A stretch of DNA of 64,000 bases from positions 433,919,080 to 433,983,079 of the forward strand of contig CM068373.1 in the NCBI GenBank assembly GCA_034769895.1, given 5' to 3'. The DNA comes from Magicicada septendecula. Lineage: Eukaryota; Arthropoda; Insecta; Hemiptera; Cicadidae. The notes beneath the pieces were generated by a model that saw only the letters and a list, made by a program, of their open reading frames with translations, made no database searches and was not told the origin of the DNA. Below are positions 22,100 through 32,485 of the stretch, piece by piece. The translations under genes and the position numbers were made by a program. The stretch's first letter is position 1, and the number at the start of each line of letters is the position of its first letter.

Positions 22100-22972
22100 A
22101 TATTTAATAATAATATTACAATAACGTTTTGTTAAAAATATAATATTTTTGAAAAACAGAAAAACGAAGAAAATGTTTATGGTAGATTATATTAGACATA
22201 AAAAGAATATTACAATTACACGGGTATTCCATATATTTTCCACATAAATATTCTACATGAAACTTTTACCATTGATGGATTTTACCAAAATTTACATACT
22301 GTAATGAATTACAATTTTATCAAAAATAAAACATTTAAATCAAATATTATTATGCACACGAATAACACAGTACAAGAGAGAGTGTCAATATTGTCATTAA
22401 ACGAAACAGTACATTATATAGCAACTGAAAACCGTATGATCTTTTTGGCAAATTCATGCGAAGCTTTACACACAACAGACTCCTATCCCACAAATGACAC
22501 TAGGTGATCATAGCCATAAAGCTTGTTGTTTATACTCTTATCCAGTAGTAACACGTCCGATTATTAAAGCATGTTAATGACACCTGTTACGTAAACACAT
22601 ATTTTGTATGTCGTTATTAATTTTGAATCCAGAAACACTAAACAACCAATGTTAATTTGGAATTTTATCACTATTACAGTTAAATAAATAATCCTTCTAA
22701 TCGAGTACAATACTCCATTTGCACTGATCACAACAAGTAACAACAAATTAATAAAACTTCTTACGTTTACTAAAAGCAGCAAAACAAAAACATACTTTTA
22801 ATACATTGTGGACTGAATACAACGATAAACTAGTCGTCCAAAAAATTGTTTGCTATTTCGTTTCTGCCTTTTTATACGTAAGCCAATGAAGGTTGTATAC
22901 GAGGCAATAACTAGACGCCGCGAGATTTATCCAGGAATCCTTGCGTAAACAGTAAAGTGTTATTTATCATGT
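22100..22972. other. No feature seen
   Basis: AT-rich; short frames have no known motif. Confidence 0.35.
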
Positions 22973-23289
22973 CAGATATAGGTGCTATACACATCAAATA
23001 TAGGTGCCATACACATCATATATAGGTCCTATACACATCAGATGTAGGTGCTATACACATCATATATAGATGCTATATACATCAGATATAGGTGATATAC
23101 ACATCAGATGTAAATGCTATACACATCAGATGTATGTGCTATACACATCAGATATAGATGCTATATACATCAAATATAGGTTCTGTACACATCAGATATA
23201 GGTGCTGTACACATCAGATATAGGTGCTATACACATCAAATATAGGTTCTATACACATCAGATATAGGTGATATACACATCACATATAC
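22973..23289. repeat. 22-bp tandem array, ~14 copies
   Basis: Unit of the type CAGATATAGGTGCTATACACAT, repeated with one to four changes per copy and no spacers. It ends close to an N3 LINE fragment. Confidence 0.95.
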
Positions 23290-23329
23290 GAAACACACAG
23301 AGTCAGTCACAGTAGTCTTGCTCTCTAGC

Positions 23330-23515
23330 ACTACAACCCAACGTGAGCCCTGGCTTCCAACACCAATCATCTCCAATGTCTCCTATCCGTTGCCAACTCA
23401 GCGTAAACTGTCATATCCGTTCTTCTAAGATCTTTCAGCACATCATCTAACCATCTTATCCTAGGTCGACCCCTTACCCTTCTTTCTGCTTTCCAATAGA
23501 CACGATTAAGTTTCT
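23330..23515 (-). pseudogene. LINE 3' end, family N3 (fragment)
   Basis: Minus-strand translation gives RGRPRIRWLDDVLKDLRR, then AELATDRRHW, a stop, and LVLEARAHVGL. This is the conserved C-terminal end of a group of LINE ORFs (RGRP-x-x-RW-x-D, then a W-R-x-x-V helix) and matches the copy at 45.5-45.9 kb. Only the last 60 codons survive, with an internal stop. Confidence 0.75.
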
Positions 23516-23524
23516 AATTTTTCT

Positions 23525-24560
23525 GTGACGTCTCAACGTCGTCGTGACTCTATGTCGACATTAACTTTTTTTCTCCACTATTTGTATATCTTATTTGTTG
23601 ATCTGGAAAAAGCATTTGATAATGTAGACCGTCAAAAGTTATTGATTAATATAGATAGAAGAGGTTATCCACAGCATTTAATAAATACAGTCAAGATCCT
23701 TTGTAAAAGTACATCTGCAGTCCTGAATCTGAATGGTAGGCTCTCAGGTGACATTACAATAAATAAAGGAGTTAGGCAGGGATGCTGTGTTCCCAACCTT
23801 GTTTAATATGTACATTAACGACACGTTGAGAGCATGGAAATCCAGAGTGACTTCGGGAATACAGCTTAACAAATCAATTTGTATGGGTTCCCTGATATAT
23901 GTGGATGACATAGTTCTTATTCAATAAAATGAGGATGATTTACAAAGAGCTATGTTTCAATTACAAGAAGTAGCAAGAGAGTACTCACTGACAATTTTAG
24001 TAAGAAAGGCCAAAACCGTGGCTTTTCAATCTAAAAATCCAGCGCGGAATAAGATAGTTATAAACAACAGCACTTTAAAACAACTGAGCCTTTTCAAATA
24101 TCTCGGCTTTGCAGTCAGTTATGAAACTGAATGTGATATAAGAGAGACGATAAATAAATTTAGGACTACTTGTGATACGATTCATATAAATCTTAAACAT
24201 AAAACAAGACACAGCACAAAGATTAAATTTTATAAGACAATAATTACAATACCAACATTGATTTATGCGAGTGAGGGGTGGGTCACGACAAAAATGGAAA
24301 GTGGCAAGATTCAGAGTGCTGAAATGCAGTTTCTTTGAAATATTTTAAATTATACATTGCAAGATAAAATAAAGAATAAAGATATCAAAGTAGAACTCAA
24401 AGTAAAGAACATAAATGAAATTATTTTAATTTGCAGAAGGCAATGAATGACAGAAGATTGATTGCCGAAAGCGGCACTGAACTATAAAGCCATTGGTAGA
24501 AAAGACGTGGTTCGTCCGAGAATGAGTTGGGTGCCAGAACACGTTTATGTAAACTAATCC
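23525..24560 (+). pseudogene. LINE reverse transcriptase, family N2
   Basis: A 5'-truncated non-LTR RT. The first frame gives FVDLEKAFDNVDR (RT motif A) and NKGVRQGC (motif B). After a frameshift near 23,800 comes NMYINDTL, LIYVDDIVLIQ (motif C, YxDD form, followed by a stop), VRKAKTVAF, FKYLGFAVSYE, KFYKTIITIPTLIYASEGW, then a DKIKNKDIKVELKVKNINE helix and RPRMSWVPE at the ORF end. At least two stops and one frameshift break it. The catalytic aspartates are still visible. Nuclease and 5' regions are missing. Its 3' end matches the scrap at 16.2 kb. Confidence 0.85.
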
Positions 24561-25429
24561 TTGAGGAAGAATTTGGCGTTCTAAACACTACAATAAGAGC
24601 GCTATAGACTAAAGTCGCATCTAGTATACAAATTTTAATCAACAGTTACTATTAAAAAAAAAAACATATTTAGATACCTTATACAGACGAGTTGTTATTC
24701 TAGCCAGTCTTACGTTTCAATTACATCGGCGAATTTGTAAAAAATATTGCCCACGTCTTGTGTTGTATCCCACCATCTCTTAATAAAATAATTTTCAAGT
24801 CTTATTTTTTTCGCAATAGAATGTTTGGTTTTGAAAGAGTTTTATTACAATTCTGATGCTGAAATTTGCGTAAACTGATAACAAACCTAGTTAAGTCAAA
24901 GACTACGTATATTGTAAGCTTTACAGTCGTTAAGTGACCGGAATTTATACTCCATTAACCTGTTAACTATGACATTAAATTGGCTACAGACACAGCGTAA
25001 TAGCAAACAATACACCAGAAATGCGTTGTTATTGGGTTAATGACGGACATAATTATGTACCTTGAGCCATTAAATGTGGCACAGTTACTATAGACAGCCA
25101 GACAGCAAAGTCCATAACCACGTCTATAACATATAAAATATTACTGGTGGGAATAGTATAATAGCGAATGCATTACATTGATCCGCACACTAGAATATAA
25201 AGCTCAGTCGTAAAGAGTAAGGTCCACCGACGTCTTTAATAGTTCTCTGAGGCCTGTATAAGTAGGTCTAGTTAGTCAGTGGTTTGTTATACGGTAACTA
25301 TTCTGTGCCTACTAATTAAAAAGCTGTAATACTGAGTGGTTATTTGTTTTACTAAAACTCACCTGATTTTAATATAATAATAATGATTTCTATTGTCAGT
25401 AGGCATGATGAATAATTTGTGTTTATTTT
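24561..25429. other. No recognisable gene
   Basis: AT-rich; nothing supported. Confidence 0.35.
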
Positions 25430-25929
25430 TTGTAGAATAATAATTCTTCTACAAGAAATACTGAAAACAAGTGGAACCTCCTCGAACACCCGAGATCGTC
25501 CACCACCCATCCTCCCCCCGCTAGTCAAGCAGGGGTACTGTCAGTCAAGGCTGCACGAAAGTACGTTCCAGTGTGTTCAAGAACACTTGAAATACGCATT
25601 AGCTGCCACACCGCGTTAAGGATGGAAAGTTAATTCTAGAACACGTGCGCTACCTATAAACGGGTTAAGGCTGACTCTGTCAAGTAAGTTCGTTGAGGGA
25701 TTTTCCTTAGTGCGGATCGAGTGTGTTTGAAGTATTGTAGAGAAGTGTTATTGTGTTATGATTAGCGTGAAACATTATTATTGCGTGTGGACAAAAACTT
25801 GGATTGATTGTACGAGTTGATTACGAATAGTAAACTGTGATAAATTAAAGCTGGTAATTAGTGATTTCATTGCTGTGTGTATTTTGTTTTCCGCTGTACC
25901 ATACGGCGATCAGTGATACCGTCGTGACA
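25430..25929 (+). mobile_element. LTR copy, TGTTACGACGG family, diverged
   Basis: The right part matches the solo LTRs in order: ATTATTATTGCGTGTG, AATTAAAGCTGGTAATTAGT, TTGTTTTCCGCTGTACCATA and CCGTCGTGACA, with ATAC after the end. CCTATAAACGG near 25,652 sits where the TATA box lies in other copies. The left end is not recognisable; the start given is by expected length. Confidence 0.7.
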
Positions 25930-26189
25930 ATACATAGAAATTAGGCATAATACCTAATAAAGTAGAAGTAGTAGATACAAAATTATTATCAAATTAAGTG
26001 CGATTTAAGTAAAAGTGATTAATAACAGTCGTGCTCCATTTGTTATCTTTATTTTCCAACTATCGCTTTTTGTTATTTCATATAAACTGATTTGTTCAAG
26101 TAATAATATTCAAGTAAAATGTATCACGTAGTAAAATAAAACATAAAGGAGAAGGTAGTTAACAGACGAGAAAATAAAAAGTGTTGTTT

Positions 26190-26330
26190 GTCGGCCTGTG
26201 AGGCCGTGGTCTAACGCTGATGATTGCTGCAGACGTTTTAGCTGCGCCATCGACGGCAGTCTTCAGTGCTTCTTAATTCAGGCTACACGCACTGACACAG
26301 ATGTCTCAGTCAGTCAGTACTGTGGTGCAA
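26190..26330 (-). repeat. Hammerhead-type repeat, family G
   Basis: On the minus strand a CUGAAGA core is followed about 60 bases later by GACCACGGCCTCACAGGCC, close to the GGACCACGGCCTAACAGCC block that follows the motifs of families B, C, E and F. The other arm, if any, is not obvious. Confidence 0.55.
26226..26269 (-). ncRNA. Degenerate hammerhead-like motif, family G
   Basis: Minus strand: GCA before CUGAAGA (26,266-26,260), a GC-rich hairpin, AAAACGU, C, then UGC which can pair with GCA. G12 has become A, so activity is unlikely. Confidence 0.4.
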
Positions 26331-26429
26331 ATAACACTTTTAATAACACTCCCGGCCGTGGAAGCTTCAGACAAAATTTGAGACGAGAAAATAATAACAA
26401 AGAATTCAAAGTTTACAAAATCTAAACAC

Positions 26430-27189
26430 AAAGGATTTTAATGCTTTAAGGATTGTTACAAACACCCATATTAATTATTACAAAGGTTTCGGAAACGCCA
26501 ATAAGTCACGTTTATCTGCAAACCAATCCCTGGTGCGCCCTCTTCAGTTCTGTTCTTGTACTCTATTTGTGAAACTGTTCAGATTTTATTTTACAAGTGT
26601 TTTTTATACTTTATTTCAACATATTCTTCTAAATATTTTTCTAAAGACAAACAACTATATATTCAATACACTTACTAAATTATTTTAGGCTTACTTACAG
26701 AATATCATGTAGCCTGTCTGCATAGAGCTTATGTCACAGGACACATATTACAAACCGGGGTGTGTGGTCAGAGGAGACGAGATAACCATTAGCAACCACT
26801 AAGTGGATTCAGAAGGGTTGAATGCATTACGCATATATATCCAATTAATCACAAGCCTTTTGTGCTGCTATTGTATAATATCCACGTGAGTACGCTATTA
26901 AGCTTGATCCGAAACCCTTAAACTAGTGGTAATTAAAGCTTCATTATGTGGCCTCGTATGGTTATGTCTCAGCAAATTTGTTGATCTCATATTGCACCGT
27001 TGTATATTAATGCAAACTGCAGGAAATTATTACAGGTGTACATGCGCTTAATGTACCCGTCCCTTTCCATATATATATATATAGGTACACCTATACAACA
27101 AACTCATCAGCATAGTATATTCGTCTGCAGAAAAATTCATCATTGCTCATCATGTCAATGCACTCAAACAAACTGTCGTGAAACATAAA
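26430..27189. other. No recognisable gene
   Basis: A loose match exists between 26,768-26,840 and 34,309-34,380 (shared GGATTCAGAAGGGTTG-type text), perhaps an old dispersed repeat. A (TA)n run lies at 27,068-27,082. Confidence 0.3.
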
Positions 27190-27465
27190 TTTATATGATC
27201 ACAAATGCATCACGGAAGACCAGTTGGCCTCGGTTGTTAAATGAAATACTTAACGGCACTCAATAAGGGCAACAGAAGTTGTGAACTAACGCCTTTGCCA
27301 CAGTGGTAACCTCCTGATTTGGAATTGCGTAAGCTTCCACCCACTTAGTAAAATAGTCACCTATAACCATGATATATCGGTTTCCATCGTCAGAAACTGG
27401 AAAAGGTCCAGCAATGTCTATGGCAATTCTCTCGAAAGGCAGTCCAACGTTATACTGTTTCATCC
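27190..27465 (-). pseudogene. Ty3/gypsy integrase core (fragment)
   Basis: Minus strand: VGLPFERIAIDIAGPFPVSD, GNRYIMVIGDYFTKWVEAYA, then VAKALVHNF and, past a stop, VPLSISFNNRGQLVFRDAF. This is the rve core of Ty3/gypsy integrases around the first catalytic aspartate (in IDIAGP); the second aspartate region has become FNN, so the enzyme is dead. A run of 13 or more G (minus strand) stands immediately before it, and its other side is not recognisable. It is probably a different element from the pol remnant at 2-3 kb. Confidence 0.85.
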
Positions 27466-27584
27466 CCCCCCCCCCCCCGTTACAAACTGAGCCTGCATTT
27501 AGAAACAATAAACAACAAAGCAAAATAACTTTTGTTTAAATCTTGCACGGCCGGTGACAGTATTTTCAAAAATATATTTCTAAA

Positions 27585-27960
27585 AACCAGGCTGTTAGGC
27601 CGTAGTCGATTGCTGTTAATCAACATGTTGTCGGCAACGTTTTGATTCCCCCCTCGGGGGGATCCTTTCTCAGGCCACCAAAAACCGATAGAGCGTACGA
27701 AAACAGTACGAAGACAGATGTTCGCCGAACAATACCCGAAACCTGACTCAGGTAGAACGAATCCTCGCTCTGTAGCTTTTTGGCGATCTGAAGAAAATTC
27801 CCGAGGGGGGAATCGATACGTTTCCGACAACATGTCGATTCCCGAGGGGGGGAATCGAAACGTTTCCGACAACATGTCGATTTACAGCAACCGACCACCG
27901 CCTAACAGCCGGGTTTTTATAAATTATTTTGAAAAAACAAAAGAACTTATTTTATGATTT
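27585..27960. repeat. Fold-back PLE-type element, family F
   Basis: Left arm 27,590-27,690 and right arm 27,780-27,925 are inverted relatives: both read CCCGAGGGGGGAATC, ACGTTTCCGACAACATG, a CAGCAA block and CGGCCTAACAGCC (or complement). The right arm holds a partial tandem duplication (27,798-27,837 and 27,838-27,879) of the stem II to stem III segment. Confidence 0.75.
27785..27825 (+). ncRNA. Hammerhead-like motif, family F
   Basis: CUGAAGA at 27,788-27,794, an A-rich join, stem II AUUCCC with GGGAAU around a GAG/GGG loop, GAU in place of GAA, ACGU, U. A second stem II/GAAAC module follows 41 bases later without its own CUGANGA. The left arm on the minus strand has GGC before CUGAGAA and GCC after ACGUU, which would pair as stem I. 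Confidence 0.45.
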
Positions 27961-28039
27961 TAAGTGTAATACAAAATATATGTTTTTCAGTTTGAGAGAC
28001 AAGATCAAATTTTCATGTTTTTTGTTCTTACATAGAACG

Positions 28040-28690
28040 AATTTAACTGTAGGGATTTGGTGATTGAACAAACTGAACACACGAAATATATTGGTTTAAT
28101 TATAGACAGTAATCTTTCATGTAAACCTCCAGGTGGTCAAGTGGCTAGCGCGCGCGATTCATGTGCGCGTTGTCCCTGGTTCAATTCCCGGCGAAGGCTC
28201 CGTACGGTGTGCACCCAGCGTCGTGAAGCAAAAGTGAGTAGCCGCCTGACATAACAGCGGTGCCTCCTGGCTGTGAATACCGCAACTAGCGGCTGGCGAC
28301 GCGTTGTACTGGCCATGCAACCTCCCCACTAAACACAAAAGCCGCGCGGTATGCCTTCACGGACTGCTGAGCAGAGGTTCACTTATTTATTAATCTTTCA
28401 TGTAAAGGTCATATTAGTAAACTGAAGAAAGAGTTGTGTACAGTAATGCTATAATTCTGCTTGTTAAGAGGTTTTTGTTCATAAAAACTTGCTGATCACA
28501 GTCTATCATACACTGGGTGGATCTAAAATAAATCACGGAATTAGATGTTGGGGAGGAACTAAGTTACAGCCCGTTACTATATCACAAAAGGCAATCATTA
28601 GAATTATTCCTAAGAAACGGAAGATTGAAGACTCTTGGCCACTGTTTCAAAAGTATGAAGACGTGGTCGGTGGACGAATAAAAGGTTTTT
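28040..28690 (+). pseudogene. LINE ORF fragment, family N5, split by a SINE
   Basis: The two halves join into one reading: EHTKYIGLIIDSNLSCK before the SINE and HISKLKKELC after it, then, in shifted frame, LLITVYHTLGGSKINHGIRC, WGG, ISQKAIIRIIPKKRKIEDSW and PLFQKYE. This is the region after the RT palm in I/R1/Jockey-group LINEs (K-Y-L/I-G-L-x-I-D, then H-S-x-x-x-Y-G-I-x-x-W-G and Q-K-x-x-I-R). It is truncated at both ends and frameshifted. Confidence 0.75.
28126..28390 (+). mobile_element. tRNA-derived SINE, 265 bp, 16-bp target duplication
   Basis: TAATCTTTCATGTAAA stands on both sides (28,110-28,125 and 28,391-28,406). The head looks like a tRNA gene: A-box-like TGGTCAAGTGGCTAGCGCGC near 28,134 and B box GGTTCAATTCC at 28,178-28,188, the pol III internal promoter. 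The body is GC-rich and unlike the flanks. The 3' end is a short TTATTTAT-like tail. The TSD and intact boxes suggest a fairly young insertion into an already broken LINE. Confidence 0.9.
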
Positions 28691-29139
28691 CCTACAGTGA
28701 GGCCTAAACATAAGACGTGTGTAGTTCAAAACTAAACACAGAGACATGTGGTCCTCGGTGACACAAGTTTGGACACGACTGCATGAAATGAATGTCTCAT
28801 GCAAATGCGCAAATCGGCACAAATGATGATGATTTTGTATATTCAACATAACAGTGATCCAACACACGCATCTGTCTAAATCTGTCACATCTTAAAAACA
28901 TATGGGCTGTTATGGTTCCGTAATTAACCCAAAGCCAACATAAAAATGTATTGTAAAATATTATATTTGTTAGTACACGTGAGCGCAATTACGCAAATAA
29001 CATAATCATTCATATTATAGCGTGTTAAACAATATGTGACGTATACTTTTGTAGCATTAATCATGAATAAGAAGAATTTAAAGACAACTCTAAAATTAAT
29101 TTTATGAATTTGAAATACATACGTACATACATATCCGGG
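28691..29139. other. No feature seen
   Basis: Short frames only. Confidence 0.35.
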
Positions 29140-29700
29140 ACTACAGTCCAGGATGGACCTTGGCCTTCCTAATGATCTGCCTCCAGATAGTCCGATCATG
29201 CGCCTGAGTCTTTCACGAGCCGACATCCATCCTAGTCAGGTCTTCTTCCACGTCGTCTTGCCATCGTTTTCTTAGCCTGTCTCGTCTTCTGCCCCCATCT
29301 AATATGCCCAGTCATTAGACTTTTGGGGAGTTTTTTGTTGTCCATCATTTCCACATGCCCTATCCAGCTGATTCTTCTGGACTTTATAAATCGGACAATG
29401 TCTCCGTGTTTTAGAATGGAGTCCATACCTTGATTAGATCTGATCCTCTATTCTCCATTACAAGACACTGGTCCAAAGATTCTTCTAATAATTTTCTTTA
29501 AAAATTCCTCAGAGTCTTCTCATCAACTGTTCTTAAAGTCCAGGTTTCGGAACCGTATGTCACCAGCCCTGATCATTGTTCTGTATATTTTCAGTTTAGT
29601 CTCTTGGGTGTCAAGATTAGATCTTAATAATTTTACTGGACCAAAGTAAACTATACTTTTTGCCATTATTTTCTTAGTTATTTCATTGGATTCCCCGACT
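29140..29700 (-). pseudogene. LINE 3' part, family N4 (copy 1)
   Basis: Minus-strand reading: KLKIYRTMIRAGDIRF, then KKIIRRIFGPV, RIRSNQGMDSILKHGDIV, KSRRISWIGHVEMMDNKKL, KTRQAKKTMARRRGRRPD, ending EADHxEGQGPSW. These are the usual C-terminal signposts of this LINE group (I-R-R-I-F-G-P, R-I-R-x-N-x-E, R-x-x-W-x-G-H-V, then the last W-rich helix). Several frameshifts and stops are present. The copy at 37.9-38.4 kb is the same family. Confidence 0.8.
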
Positions 29701-29739
29701 TATTTCATTGGAGAAATAAGTCGGCCAGCAAACGACAGA

Positions 29740-30030
29740 AGAGGGTCTGATAGAGCTGGTCTGGGGTAACTGGAGTATATGTCTATTACGATGGTATGAG
29801 GCGGCAGCAGGTCTCATATCAAGGGCTGCAGCGGGTGAGCTGCCTGGCAGCCAACGGTGGTGTCCACACTCCAAGTTGGCAGTACTACTGCGGGGGTAGA
29901 CGTGGCTCCTAAGTCATGGGAAAAATACTCGTTTAGGGTAGAACTCCCCTAAATCAAGGTTCCCAGTCCTCCTGGTAGGGGATTGAGTGACGGGTTAACA
30001 ACCCTTTCCTGTAAAAAGCCCATGTTGTGA
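29740..30030. repeat. GC-rich probable retroelement piece, unassigned
   Basis: It is distinctly GC-richer than its flanks, with the blocks GGGCTGCAGCGGGTGAGCTG and TCCTGGTAGGGGATTGAGTG. It resembles LINE 5' untranslated regions I remember from insects, but I cannot prove it. Confidence 0.3.
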
Positions 30031-30832
30031 AATCCATAAACAGGTTTGCAATATTTATAATTTTAAACACAGTTTATTATACACTTACATATCATAAGTT
30101 GATGATGAATCTGATACAAACACATAAACGTACAGCATGTGGATACATTAGTATATTTGCTGTACAGTTACACAACCTGACCTCCGGTTGTAGAGCTAAT
30201 TCAGAGATTGTCAATTGAACATGAATTTTTGCCATTGTGATGTATATTGAATTAACATTCTGTACAAAATTAGGCAGGTCCTGTAAACAGTGGTGTGTAG
30301 AATGTTGTTCGATTTCTATGTTTCGCAAACAAGAAAACAATCAGTAGAATGAATCAGTAGAATAAGACAAAAAGTGGAATGAAACACAAATTTAGCAATG
30401 TGGTTTTACTGCAAATCATAGGAAGTACCTTCCAGGGACAGAGTTCCCAATGATGACTTTGTAAAGACTAAAGTGAAGAGACAAAAGTTTGGAATACACA
30501 CAGGGAAAAAAAGAAAATACATTGTCTTAATAAAATATAACACGTTTATAACGGTTTCAAGAGAATTACAACTAAAACCAAACGCCCAAAAAACAATTGG
30601 ACACAAATTTAAGTAGCGATTCGTTGGGTTTTTTTAATTGAAGACGCATTAAATTGTAAAAGAAATAACCTACAATATCAAGCAATAAATGTTTTAAGCA
30701 ATCAAGACGTATGCAATGCTGCCAGGCTTTCTCACGTCAGAACAGCTAACTTAATTTGTCACTGTGTAAGTAAATATTGAAACACTCGTTAACAAACTGC
30801 CGGTTAAAATACAATGTAATAATATCACATGA

Positions 30833-30864
<32 letters not shown>

Positions 30865-31330
30865 ATTGCTTACGTCTACACAGTTAACTTCAGCTCCAGT
30901 AAGAGCACAGTAACCTAGCTCCAATTTTGCTTCCCAAACTAACTGTGCTGATACTACAGTTAATTTCTATTCAAGCGCCTATCAGAGACGTATTCATATT
31001 ATAGAGATATGTAAACTATCTAAATAAGAAAAATAAATGGAAAGTTGGAAAATTATCTGTCATTTGGTAAATCAGCTGGTAACCAGTCTAAAATGTATGT
31101 ATATATAGTGTAGCATGACAGATAATGCCCATAATTCTGAATGGTAGAATGATCACAAAACCAAAATAAAAACATTTTTAAATCCAAGAAAGCAATATAA
31201 AAAATTAATTAAGAACCACCGTAAAGCACAATCATAGATTAAAGAACGAGTTTCATTAAAATCAATATTACAGTGAGTGATGAGTAATAAATATAAACTT
31301 CAAAACTAAAAAATATAAAGTTAATACCAG
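30031..31330. other. No recognisable gene
   Basis: AT-rich; a (CT)n run at 30,832-30,864. Confidence 0.4.
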
Positions 31331-31490
31331 GTAGGATAGGAGTAAGTAGAGAAGAAACCCAAACAAGACAACATCCACAACAGAAAAGGAAATACTTTTA
31401 TAAGGAACAAGGAGAATAGGAGAAATTAATGAAGAAACCAGAACAAGACAACATCCACAATAAGAGAAGAGTGCGCTTATAAAAAACCCA
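31331..31490. repeat. 80-bp tandem duplication
   Basis: GAAGAAACCCAAACAAGACA at 31,351 and GAAGAAACCAGAACAAGACA at 31,431, both followed by ACATCCACAA and preceded by related AGGAGTAAGTA/AGGAGAAATTA text. Confidence 0.8.
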
Positions 31491-32168
31491 AACCCCAAAA
31501 GAAAGTGATAAAAATAATAACAAATGAAAGTATAACAAAGATCCCAAATTTAGAAACCATGTAAAATAAATATAAGCCAAAAGTGTATAAAGTAGAATTG
31601 AAAGTGAACCAATGTGAAATAATTATATAATGCAAAAAACAAACCTTCATTATCTTCTATAAATAGATTTCTTGATTTTAATAAAACTATAAAACTATTT
31701 AGAAATAAAATCCAAGAATAAAAAGGGGATAAGTGCAAGTTTTTGTGTTATATTAAATAAACCTAATGTGGCAATATGTGATTCAGTTATTAAAATTACT
31801 GTCTTCAGCATAGTGCTGTATTGCATTCTCATGGCATCAGTCTATAACAATACTAATAATATTCGACAGAACAGGACGGTAAGCGTAAAGTGGTTGGTTA
31901 AGTTTCCAAAGTATGCACACTATTAATATATAATAATCACTCTCAGCAGAACTCACAAAGCATAATGTATAAGCTACCTCAACATCGGGGGAGGCTTAGG
32001 GGTACTAGCCCCTACATGCGCGGCTTCAGGTTAAAGTAATGTTTTTTAATTCAACCTGGACCGTATAAACACCATTAAGGGATGAAACCTGATGTAGTCA
32101 TAAATTGTATCACTATATATACCATTATATTGCTTGTATGGTCGCTTATATATCGATTAATGAAAATG
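31491..32168. other. No recognisable gene
   Basis: AT-rich. A small hairpin AGGGGTACTAGCCCCT lies near 32,010. Confidence 0.35.
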
Positions 32169-32172
32169 ATAT

Positions 32173-32481
32173 TGTTACGATGGTCTTCTTACTGCCGCTG
32201 TAACTTACAGCTCGTGAAGCCACTTCCATTTAGCAACGTTGAGTCTATTTTCTTGTCGTAAATTACAGCGGGTACAATCAGTAAAATACAGCTCCTGGAG
32301 CCACATAGCTTTGCATCCTTACTGCCACCATAATGCGTATTTATAAGTGCTCTTGAACCGTCTGGAAGGTACTTAAGTGCTACGTGAGTGGACGGCCTTC
32401 ATACAGATGCGCACCTGCTCGGCTAGCCGAGAAACGTGTATTACGACACTCTTGACTGTTCGAGAGCGCTCCGTCGTTACA
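32173..32481 (-). mobile_element. Short solo LTR, 309 bp, ATAT target duplication
   Basis: Begins TGTTACGATGG, ends CCGTCGTTACA, and has ATAT on both sides (32,169-32,172 and 32,482-32,485). The right half matches the other solo LTRs; the left half is shorter and different, with repeated TACAGCTC-GAGCCAC-like text, so it is a deleted or separate subfamily. Confidence 0.88.
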
Positions 32482-32485
32482 ATAT

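Noticed and set aside
22973..23289. 22-bp array as a CRISPR or telomere-like repeat
   Set aside because: Contiguous diverged units without spacers and unlike the arthropod TTAGG repeat.
28126..28200. A tRNA gene
   Set aside because: A and B boxes are present, but the stems do not form a full cloverleaf, and a 16-bp duplication shows it is a SINE head.
31268..31738. Phe/Leu/Ser-rich minus frames
   Set aside because: They fall on an A-rich tandem duplication and look like low-complexity translation.
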